DNA of 64,000 nucleotides from Arthrobacter sp. SLBN-112 (lineage in GTDB: Bacteria; Actinomycetota; Actinomycetes; Actinomycetales; Micrococcaceae), in assembly GCF_006715225.1 (NCBI RefSeq), contig NZ_VFMU01000001.1, forward strand, positions 682,001 through 746,000, written 5' to 3'. A model generated the notes under the pieces. The model had not been told where the DNA came from, did not search any database, and was given only the letters and a program-made list of their open reading frames with translations. Positions 57,359 to 64,000 of this stretch are shown one piece after another (the stretch's first letter is position 1; each line of letters opens with the position of its first letter). The position numbers and the translations under genes were made by a program.

Positions 57359-58288
57359 ATGGCACAGGTGTATGTAGTGACCGGAGCTGGGCCGGTGGGG
57401 TGGACGGTGGCCGAACAGCTGGCAGGCCAGGGACGGAAGGTGCGCGTCCTTACCCGTTCGGGCAACGGGCCCCGGCACCCGCTGATCGAGCGGATTGCCG
57501 GGGATGCGAAGGATCCTGCCATTCTGCGCGCTGCCCTTGCCGGCGCCAAGGCCGTCTTCCACTGCATCCACGGGTCGGCCTACACCGCCGCGGCATGGCA
57601 GGCGGAACTTCCCGCCGCCGAGCAGGCAGTCCTGGCCGCCGCGCAGGAAGCAGGCGCCGTCGTCGTATTCCCCGAAAGCCTCTACTCCTACTCCGAGCCT
57701 GACCGCGTGATGACGGAGGGAAGCCCGCGCCGGGCTGCCGGCGGCAAGCGCGGGGTGCGGACCGACCTGCTTCGGGCCCGTGCGGCGGCAGCCGCTCCTT
57801 CCGTGAGCGTGGTGGCAGGCGACTTCTTTGGGCCCCGCGTCCGGATGGCGCACGGCGGCGAGCGCATGGTGGTGCCGATCCTGGCAGGGAAGAATGTCAG
57901 CGTCATCGGCAGCTCCCGCCAGCCGCACACGTTCACGTACGTCCCGGACCTGGCCAAGGCAATGATCGCCGCGGCAGACAGGCCCTCCGCCTGGAACACC
58001 ATGTGGCACGCACCCACAGGCCCGGCACTCACCCAGAAGGAACTTGCCCACGCCTTCGCCGCCGCCGCGGGACAGCCTGCTCCCAAAGTGCGCGCCCTGC
58101 CCGGCTGGACGCTCCGCGCGGCCGGCCTGTTTTCGGCCGATGCACGCGAACTGGCCGAGATGCTGTACCAGTTCGAGCGGCCGTTCATCATGGACTCGGC
58201 CGCGTCGCAGGCAGCCCTGGACGTCAGCCCCACCCCGCTGGAAACGGCTGCTGCCGCCACCGTGGACTGGTGGCGGCAGCAGGGTTAG
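57359..58288 (+). CDS. NAD(P)-binding epimerase/reductase (atypical SDR)
   Basis: A 309-residue NAD(P)-binding protein. The N-terminal loop VYVVTGAGPVGWTVAEQLAGQG carries the GxGxxG-like motif, and the VTYVPDLAKAM-type region near residue 190 fits the NAD-dependent epimerase/NmrA group. The classical YxxxK pair is not obvious (YSYSEPDR stands near residue 105), so it may bind rather than turn over substrate. The tandem palindromes and strong ribosome-binding site suggest tight induction by the ligand of the TetR protein. Confidence 0.8.
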   Translation: MAQVYVVTGAGPVGWTVAEQLAGQGRKVRVLTRSGNGPRHPLIERIAGDAKDPAILRAALAGAKAVFHCIHGSAYTAAAWQAELPAAEQAVLAAAQEAGAVVVFPESLYSYSEPDRVMTEGSPRRAAGGKRGVRTDLLRARAAAAAPSVSVVAGDFFGPRVRMAHGGERMVVPILAGKNVSVIGSSRQPHTFTYVPDLAKAMIAAADRPSAWNTMWHAPTGPALTQKELAHAFAAAAGQPAPKVRALPGWTLRAAGLFSADARELAEMLYQFERPFIMDSAASQAALDVSPTPLETAAAATVDWWRQQG

Positions 58289-58322
58289 ACCTGAAGCTTA
58301 CGGGTGGTGGAGATGCCGGGGG

Positions 58323-60524
58323 TTAGCGGCTGGGAACCTCTTCCAGGGGTTCGACGCCGGGCTCCCGCGGCCGGACGGCACTCCCGCCGTCCGTGCGCCC
58401 CAGCTTGCTGGGCCACCAGATCTTCGGTCCGATGTCGTAGGCCAGGGCCGGTACCAGCAGCGAGCGCACCAGGACGGTGTCCAGCAGCACGCCGAACGCC
58501 ACAATGAACGCCAGCTGCACCAGGAACATGATGGGGATGACGCCCAGCGCCGCGAACGTGGCGGCCAGCACCACGCCTGCGGAGGTGATGACACCGCCGG
58601 TCACCACCAGGCCGCGGAGGATGCCCGGCCGGGTGCCGTGTTTGAGGGATTCCTCCCGGACCCGGCTCATCAGGAAGATGTTGTAGTCCACGCCCAGGGC
58701 CACCAGGAATACGAAGCCGAACAGCGGAACTGTGGCATCGGCGCCGGGGAAGCCAAGGATGTTGTTGAAGACGAACGCGGACACACCGAGCGCCGCCGCG
58801 TAGGAAAGCACCACGGAGAGCACCAGCAGGACCGGCGCCACGATGGAGCGCAGCAGCAGCATCAGGATGAAGAGGATCACCACCAGGACCACGGGGATGA
58901 TGACCACCAGGTCATGCTGGGCGGTGGTGTTGGTGTCGAGCGCGGTGGCGATGACGCCGCCCACCAGGGCGCCGGGGTCAACGGCCTTCACCTCGGTGCG
59001 CAGGGCCTTGACGGTTTCCTCCGCCTCCAGCGAGTCGGCCGCGTCGTTGAGGGTGGCGTTGATGATCACCCTTCCCTCCCGGACGTCCGGGGCGCCGGGA
59101 GCCCCGGGGGCTCCGGTGATGGGCACACTGCCCGGGCCCAACAGGTAAGCCTCGCCCACGCCGTCGTCCGCTTTCACGCGGTCCAGCACCTCGGCTGCCT
59201 TGGCCTGGTCAGCAATGACGACGGCGGGGCTGCCGCTGCCGGCGTCGAAGTGGCGGGCCAGCGCGTCCTGGCCGTCAACGGCGTTGGAGGCGGTGAGGAT
59301 GACATCCGTCTGCGGCACGCCGTTGGCCTTCAGCTGGAACAGGCCGCCAGCCGCAACCAGCAGCAGGAGGACCGAGGCCACCCAGACGGTCCTGGGGCGC
59401 CGTGCTACCAGCGAGCCGGTGGCATGCCACAGCCCCTTCTGGCCTTCCAGGCCCGTGACCAGCTCGGGTTCACGCTGGTCTGCGGGGAGGAGTTTGGGGC
59501 GGAACGGCCAGAAGGCGGCCCGGCCCAGCAGTGCCATCAACGCGGGAAGCAGGGTCAGCGCGGCGAACAGCGCGCACAGTATGCCCGCAGCAGCAACGGG
59601 GCCCAGCGCCTTGTTGGAGTTCAGGTCGGAGAAGAGCAGGCACAGCAGCGCGATGATCACCGTGGCGCCGGAGGCCAGGATGGGCTCGAAGGACGCCTTC
59701 CATGCGGTCAGGACGGCGGCCGTGCGGTTGGTGGTGTGGGTGAGCGCTTCCCGGAAGCGTGCCACGAACAGCAGGGCGTAGTCCGTGGCCGCGCCGATCA
59801 CCAGGATGGAGAGGATGCCCTGGCTTTGGCCGTTGAGCTGGATCCAGCCGGCCTTGGCCATGCCGAAGACCAGCAGGATCGCGGCACACAGGGCAAACAC
59901 GGACGTCAGCAGCACCATGATGGGCAGCAGCAGGGACCGGTAGACGATCAGGAGGATCACGAACACCGCGGACAAGGCAACGAGCAGGAGGATGCCGTCA
60001 ATGCCGCCAAAGGCTGCGGTGAGGTCGGCGGCGAGGCCGGCGGGGCCGGTCACAAAGGTTTGGGTGCCCTCCGGTGCTGCTTCCGCCACCGTGTCTCGGA
60101 GTTCCTTGACCGCGTCCTTGACCTCAACGGAGGATCCGACCGGGACCACGAACTGGACCGCCTTGGCGTCCTTGGATGGAATCGGGCCGATCACCGCACT
60201 GCCCAGCTTGAGCTCCTCAAGGCTGGCCTTGAGCATGGCCAGCTCCCCCAGCTGCGCGGGTGTGAAACCCTCGTTCTTTTCGATGACGATGATGCCGGGA
60301 ACCTCGTCCGAGTCGCGGAACTTTGCCTGCCAGTCCTGGGCCTCGGTGGCCTCGGCGCTGGCGGGCAGGAACGACGCCTGGTCGTTGGAGGAGACCTCCT
60401 CCAACCGGCCGAATGTGGGTCCGCCAACCCCCGCAAGCCCCAGCCAGGTCAGCACCAGGACCACCGGGACCAGCCAGCGCAGCCAGAAAGGGACTCGCTC
60501 CTTGGAAACTCTTGTGCGTTTCAT
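58323..60524 (-). CDS. MMPL family transporter (RND superfamily)
   Basis: A 733-residue membrane transporter with 12 segments in two halves, each half with a large extracytoplasmic loop after its first segment. Conserved blocks include GAATDYALLFVARFREAL and, in the second half, FVFLVALGVDYNIFLMSRVREE. Both contain the Asp-Tyr pair of the proton path in MMPL/RND proteins. Start ATG 60524 (MKRTRVSKERVPF) with GGAAGG upstream was chosen over 60569. It is divergent from a MarR regulator and is probably a drug, lipid or hydrophobic compound exporter. Confidence 0.9.
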   Translation of the reverse strand: MKRTRVSKERVPFWLRWLVPVVLVLTWLGLAGVGGPTFGRLEEVSSNDQASFLPASAEATEAQDWQAKFRDSDEVPGIIVIEKNEGFTPAQLGELAMLKASLEELKLGSAVIGPIPSKDAKAVQFVVPVGSSVEVKDAVKELRDTVAEAAPEGTQTFVTGPAGLAADLTAAFGGIDGILLLVALSAVFVILLIVYRSLLLPIMVLLTSVFALCAAILLVFGMAKAGWIQLNGQSQGILSILVIGAATDYALLFVARFREALTHTTNRTAAVLTAWKASFEPILASGATVIIALLCLLFSDLNSNKALGPVAAAGILCALFAALTLLPALMALLGRAAFWPFRPKLLPADQREPELVTGLEGQKGLWHATGSLVARRPRTVWVASVLLLLVAAGGLFQLKANGVPQTDVILTASNAVDGQDALARHFDAGSGSPAVVIADQAKAAEVLDRVKADDGVGEAYLLGPGSVPITGAPGAPGAPDVREGRVIINATLNDAADSLEAEETVKALRTEVKAVDPGALVGGVIATALDTNTTAQHDLVVIIPVVLVVILFILMLLLRSIVAPVLLVLSVVLSYAAALGVSAFVFNNILGFPGADATVPLFGFVFLVALGVDYNIFLMSRVREESLKHGTRPGILRGLVVTGGVITSAGVVLAATFAALGVIPIMFLVQLAFIVAFGVLLDTVLVRSLLVPALAYDIGPKIWWPSKLGRTDGGSAVRPREPGVEPLEEVPSR

Positions 60525-60572
60525 GGCGCCTTCCGTCAATAAGCGGTGGAGAAATATTTGTTCCATCATAGA

Positions 60573-60593
60573 TTATCTCCACCATAGAGATAA
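60573..60593. promoter_or_regulatory. probable MarR operator
   Basis: Perfect inverted repeat TTATCTC-N7-GAGATAA in the divergent gap, about 50 bases upstream of the MMPL start. Confidence 0.55.
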
Positions 60594-60708
60594 GCGCCGG
60601 TCGAGCTTTTTTCGGGCCGCTGAAGACGAAAGCGGGGCCTGCAGTAATATCCGTCAGTACGGCCGGACACAAACGTTGGCGTGGAACCAGGAATGCGGGG
60701 AGGTGGAC

Positions 60709-61215
60709 ATGGCAGGGAAAACTTCGCCTGATGCGGCACGGGGCCCGCTCGCCGGCGCGCCCGGAGGTCCCCCTCACCCACTGCTGCGCCTTCTGCAGGA
60801 GTTCACCATGGAGGCCAACCGCTACGTGGATGTCGCCGGGGGCCGGAAGGACATGCACCGCACCGACATGAACGCGTTGGCCGTCATCATGCGCCATACG
60901 GCCGCCGGCAGTGTGGTGACGCCCGGGGTCCTGCGCAAGGAGCTGAACCTGAGCTCTCCCGCCACCACCGCCCTGATCGACCGGCTGGACAAGTCGGGGC
61001 ACATCGTGCGCGAACGGAACAGCGCGGACCGGCGCCAGGTCCAGCTGAAGATGACTCCCAAGGCGTTCCAGGAAGGCGGGGCCGTCTTCGCCCCCCTGGC
61101 GCAGCATATGGGCAGCGCCATGACCGCCTTCTCGGAAGAGGATCTGGAAACGGTCACGCGCTTCATGACGGCGATGGTGGAAGCCACGGTGGCGGCAAGG
61201 ACAGAGTCCGGGTAA
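60709..61215 (+). CDS. MarR family transcriptional regulator
   Basis: A 168-residue winged-helix regulator. The recognition region is LRKELNLSSPATTALIDRLDKSGHIVRERNSADRRQVQLKMT, including the DRR wing typical of MarR. ATG 60709 with GGGGAGGTGG upstream was selected, since the longer frame back to 59992 is the antisense of the transporter gene. It is divergent from the MMPL gene and probably represses it. Confidence 0.88.
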   Translation: MAGKTSPDAARGPLAGAPGGPPHPLLRLLQEFTMEANRYVDVAGGRKDMHRTDMNALAVIMRHTAAGSVVTPGVLRKELNLSSPATTALIDRLDKSGHIVRERNSADRRQVQLKMTPKAFQEGGAVFAPLAQHMGSAMTAFSEEDLETVTRFMTAMVEATVAARTESG

Positions 61216-61251
61216 CCGCAACCTGGCCGTTGTTGGGGGTAGCGTTTTGTT

Positions 61252-62070
61252 ATGAGTGCCCAGCAGCCTGAAGACGACGTTTACACGCACGGCCACCATG
61301 AATCAGTGGTCCGCGCCCATGCCGCCAGGACCGCCGAAAATTCCGCGGCGTTCGTCCTTCCGCACCTCACGCCCGGCTCGACGCTGCTGGACGTCGGCTG
61401 CGGCCCCGGCACCATCACCTGCGACTTCGCCGCCCTGGTCAGCCCGGGGAAGGTCACGGGCCTGGACCGGTCACCGGACATCATCGCCCAGGCGCAGGCC
61501 CTCGCCGTCGAGCGGGAAGTGCCGAACGTCGAATTCGTTGCCGGCAACATCTACGACCTCGACTTTGCCGACGAGACGTTCGACGTCGTCCACGCCCACC
61601 AGGTGCTCCAGCACCTGACCGACCCCGTTGAGGCCCTGCGGGAAATGCGGCGCGTCGCCAAGCCCGGCGGCATCGTGGCAGTGCGCGACGCCGATTTCCA
61701 CGGCATGAGCTGGTACCCCGCCATCCCCGAGCTGGACGAGTGGATGGACCTCTACCAGCGCATTGCGCGCCGGAACGGAGCAGAGCCCGACGCCGGGCGG
61801 CGGCTGGTCAGCTGGGCTCAGGCCGCGGGATTCAGCGACGTCGCCCCCAGCAGCAGCAACTGGCTTTATGCCACGGCCCAGCAGCGCCGCTGGCAGGCGC
61901 GCGTCTGGGGTGAGCGGGTGCTGCACTCGGCCTTCGCGGAACAGGCGCTGGAGTACGGGTTCGCCAACCCGGCCGACCTTGCCCGGATTTCTGCCGGCTG
62001 GCACCGTTGGGGTTCCACCGACGACGGCTGGTTCCTGATCCCGAACGGGGAGGTCATCGCCAGGGCCTGA
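61252..62070 (+). CDS. class I SAM-dependent methyltransferase
   Basis: A 272-residue methyltransferase of the UbiE/Methyltransf_11 type. Motif I is LLDVGCGPGTITCDFAALV near residue 45, with GLDRSPDIIAQAQ (acidic residue binding the ribose), FDVVHAHQVLQHL and LREMRRVAKPGGIVAVRD following. The substrate is not known. It stands alone between the MarR and LysE genes. Confidence 0.9.
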   Translation: MSAQQPEDDVYTHGHHESVVRAHAARTAENSAAFVLPHLTPGSTLLDVGCGPGTITCDFAALVSPGKVTGLDRSPDIIAQAQALAVEREVPNVEFVAGNIYDLDFADETFDVVHAHQVLQHLTDPVEALREMRRVAKPGGIVAVRDADFHGMSWYPAIPELDEWMDLYQRIARRNGAEPDAGRRLVSWAQAAGFSDVAPSSSNWLYATAQQRRWQARVWGERVLHSAFAEQALEYGFANPADLARISAGWHRWGSTDDGWFLIPNGEVIARA

Positions 62071-62127
62071 CAGCGATACGCCATAGCGGTGGCAACCCTC
62101 TGGCAGCAGGGGCACTAAACTTGGTTG

Positions 62128-62751
62128 GTGCAATTCTCTCTCTGGCTGGCCCTTGCCGGCGCAGGCGCCCTGATCAGCTTCACCCCCGGTGCCGGGGCCA
62201 TCAACACCATGAGCAACTCGCTGAACGCGGGCTTCCGCCGCTCCATCTGGGGGATCCTGGGCCAGCAGGCAGCGCTGGTGGTGCACGTGCTGATCGTGGC
62301 CCTGGGCGTTGGCGTCCTGGTGGCCAGTTCACCCGTTGCCTTCAACGTGATCCGCTACGCCGGGGCGGCCTACCTGGTGTACCTGGGCATCCGCCAGTTC
62401 CTGAGCAAGCCCACGGTAGCCCAGGAGCAGGCCGCCACCCTCCGCAACGAACCCGCCTGGTCCATCTTCCGGCGCGGGTTCTGGGTTAACCTCCTGAACC
62501 CGAAGGCGATCGTGTTCTTCCTGGCCTTCACTCCCCAGTTCATCCGGCCCGATCAACCGCTGTTCACCCAGTACGCCGTGCTAACGGCAACGATTGTGGT
62601 CATCGACATCCTGGTGATGTGGTTCTTCTTTGCGGCAGCGGCGAGGTCATTTCAACGGTTCACCAACACGGAGCGGGGCCAGCTGGTCCTCAGCAGGGTG
62701 TTCGGTGTGCTGTTCGTGGGTGTGGGTATCCTGCTGGCCCTGATCCACTGA
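62128..62751 (+). CDS. LysE family translocator
   Basis: A 207-residue exporter of the LysE/RhtB family with about six segments. The N terminus QFSLWLALAGAGALISFTPGAGAINTMSNSL has the conserved Pro-Gly, and FWVNLLNPKAIVFFLAF is the second family motif. GTG 62128 is preferred to TTG 62125. The exported amino acid is unknown. Confidence 0.88.
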   Translation: MQFSLWLALAGAGALISFTPGAGAINTMSNSLNAGFRRSIWGILGQQAALVVHVLIVALGVGVLVASSPVAFNVIRYAGAAYLVYLGIRQFLSKPTVAQEQAATLRNEPAWSIFRRGFWVNLLNPKAIVFFLAFTPQFIRPDQPLFTQYAVLTATIVVIDILVMWFFFAAAARSFQRFTNTERGQLVLSRVFGVLFVGVGILLALIH

Positions 62752-62875
62752 AAAGAGTCACCCGCCAACACCGGCACCAACGTGACCCGTACCCATTCCG
62801 GCGTTAGTAATGCATCTTTACAAACCCGTAAAGCTTTGTGAACAAGCCGCTAGCCAAGAGTGATTGGAAGCGCGC

Positions 62876-63421
62876 ATGCTTAGGGGCATGAACTCAGCGT
62901 CGAGCGCATATCGCGTCATCACAGTCTGCACAGGCAACATCTGCCGGTCCCCCATGGCTGAGCTGATGCTCAAGGCAGCGCTTGAACGCGAGGGCCTTGA
63001 CCGCCTGGTGGAGGTGGATTCCGCAGGCATCACCGGGTACGAGGCAGGCCGCCCCATTGATCCCCGCGCCGCCCGCCGACTCGCTGCAACCCAACTCGCC
63101 TCCGACCACCACGTGGCCCGGGAGTGGGAGCCTGGCTGGTTCCGCGAGCGCGACCTGATCCTGGCCCTGGACATCGACCACTACGCCTGGCTCAGCGAGG
63201 CGGCGCCGGACCAGGAATCCCTGGACAAGATCCGCATGCTCCGCAGTTTCGATCCCACCATGGCCGAACGCGACCGGCTGGACCTAGGCATCGAGGATCC
63301 CTGGTACGGCGGCCATGTGGATTTCGACGCCGTCTGGCACCAGATCCATGCAGCCCTGCCAGGCCTTGTCCAGCACATCAAGTCCGCGGTCCTGCACAAC
63401 ACCCAGCTTCAGCCGCACTAG
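62876..63421 (+). CDS. low-molecular-weight protein tyrosine phosphatase
   Basis: A 181-residue phosphatase. The P-loop CTGNICRS has the nucleophile Cys18 and Arg24, and the general acid Asp lies in IEDPWYGG. The start ATG 62876 has GGAAG five bases upstream; ATG 62888 is an alternative. The segment around VDSAGITGYEAGRPIDPRA is typical. It probably acts on phosphotyrosine or phosphoarginine proteins. Confidence 0.9.
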   Translation: MLRGMNSASSAYRVITVCTGNICRSPMAELMLKAALEREGLDRLVEVDSAGITGYEAGRPIDPRAARRLAATQLASDHHVAREWEPGWFRERDLILALDIDHYAWLSEAAPDQESLDKIRMLRSFDPTMAERDRLDLGIEDPWYGGHVDFDAVWHQIHAALPGLVQHIKSAVLHNTQLQPH

Positions 63422-63488
63422 CCGCAGGGAAACCAATCGGTACAGGAGCGCAAGCGAACGCGCCGCTGAAAACGGTACGCTCTAGTCC

Positions 63489-64000
63489 ATGAGCCCAGCC
63501 CCCGTCATTATCGCCATCGACGGGCGCTCCGGCGCAGGGAAGACCACCCTCGCCGTCGAGCTGGCGGCCCGGCTCCGCGCCCACCACAAGGTCTCGCTGT
63601 TCCACCTTGAGGACATCTACCCTGGCTGGGACGGCCTGGCTGCCGGCGTCGAGCGTTATGTCTCCACCGTCCTCACCCCGCTCAGCCAAGGCCAGGCGGC
63701 CTCCTGGACCAGCTGGGACTGGGAGAACCACTACGACGGCGACGCCCGGGTGACGCTTCCTGCGGAGATCGTCATCGTGGAGGGGGTGGGGGCCGCCGCG
63801 GAGGCGGGCCGCCCCATGCTGGACGCGGTGATCTGGGCGGAATCCCCCGATGATGTGCGGCGGACCCGGGCGCTGGACCGCGACGGCGCAACGTATGAAC
63901 CGTACTGGGACCTGTGGGCCGCCCAGGAGGAAGAATGGCTGGGCCGCGACGATGTGCCCGGCCACGCGGACCTTCGCGTCCGGAACCTCGCCGACGGCGC
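63489..64000 (+). CDS. P-loop ATP-binding protein, uridine-kinase-like (3' end outside window)
   Basis: The frame opens at ATG 63489 and is still open at the window end, with 170 codons visible. The N terminus has a Walker A loop IDGRSGAGKTTLAVELAARL, then a FHLEDIYPGWDGL segment similar to the acidic substrate site of uridine kinases and dephospho-CoA kinases. A beta strand follows (EIVIVEGVGAA). It is a small-molecule kinase-like protein of unknown substrate. Confidence 0.8.
   Translation, partial: MSPAPVIIAIDGRSGAGKTTLAVELAARLRAHHKVSLFHLEDIYPGWDGLAAGVERYVSTVLTPLSQGQAASWTSWDWENHYDGDARVTLPAEIVIVEGVGAAAEAGRPMLDAVIWAESPDDVRRTRALDRDGATYEPYWDLWAAQEEEWLGRDDVPGHADLRVRNLADG

Overview
The window is high-GC DNA with dense, short-spaced genes on both strands and no rRNA, tRNA, phage, insertion sequence or CRISPR array that I can recognise. 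The gene content points to a soil actinobacterium of the Arthrobacter/Pseudarthrobacter group. The evidence is a copper amine oxidase whose catalytic residues fall at the same numbers as those recalled for the A. globiformis phenylethylamine oxidase, a glyA-soxBDAG-sdaA-purU sarcosine operon, an HspR/HAIR-controlled dnaK operon, a polyphosphate-type glucokinase and many GntR/TetR/LacI/ROK-controlled catabolic clusters. The genus is an inference.

Layout. 1-3.4 kb: end of a sugar/polyol-type module (Gfo/Idh oxidoreductase, ThuA protein, cupin, NAD-dependent epimerase). 3.4-6.5 kb: copper amine oxidase with a coupled small membrane protein and a divergent TetR regulator across a palindromic operator. 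6.6-10.6 kb: CsbD stress protein, DUF1003 membrane protein, AraC regulator, glutamate dehydrogenase, AmiS/UreI-type channel. 10.6-22 kb: APC permease, then a minus-strand one-carbon operon. In it sarcosine is oxidised to glycine plus 5,10-methylene-THF, glyA makes serine, sdaA deaminates serine to pyruvate, and purU releases formate. A divergent GntR regulator sits at its head. 22-29.3 kb: ROK repressor, sugar ABC importer without its ATPase, polyphosphate glucokinase and amylosucrase. 29.4-30.2 kb: pheA. 30.2-40.3 kb: homoprotocatechuate meta-cleavage cluster (FAD monooxygenase, FAH-RraA fusion, GntR, hpaE, hpaD, hpaH, hpaI, succinate-semialdehyde dehydrogenase), which would take a dihydroxyphenylacetate to pyruvate and succinate. 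40.5-43.9 kb: MHS-type transporter, M20 deacetylase and XRE-cupin regulator.

43.9-50.8 kb: a LacI-controlled cluster (MHS transporter, histidinol-dehydrogenase paralogue, broken SDR, 5'-truncated 3-hydroxyacyl-CoA dehydrogenase, aldehyde dehydrogenase) with two mirror-image 14-bp operators and an apparent internal deletion. 50.9-56.4 kb: membrane protein, hspR, dnaJ, grpE, dnaK and an acidic repeat protein, with unusually strong palindromes between genes. 56.5-60.6 kb: TetR plus NAD(P)-binding reductase sharing two operators, then an MMPL exporter and a divergent MarR regulator. 61-64 kb: methyltransferase, LysE exporter, low-molecular-weight protein tyrosine phosphatase and the start of a P-loop kinase-like protein that runs off the end.

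The most unusual items are the SDR/3-hydroxyacyl-CoA dehydrogenase deletion junction at 48.3 kb, the nested palindromes between grpE and dnaJ, an 80-bp palindrome downstream of hspR, the 24-residue-periodic acidic protein upstream of dnaK, the FAH-RraA fusion, and a possible one-base frameshift at the start of the ThuA gene. I saw no clearly new defence or mobile system.
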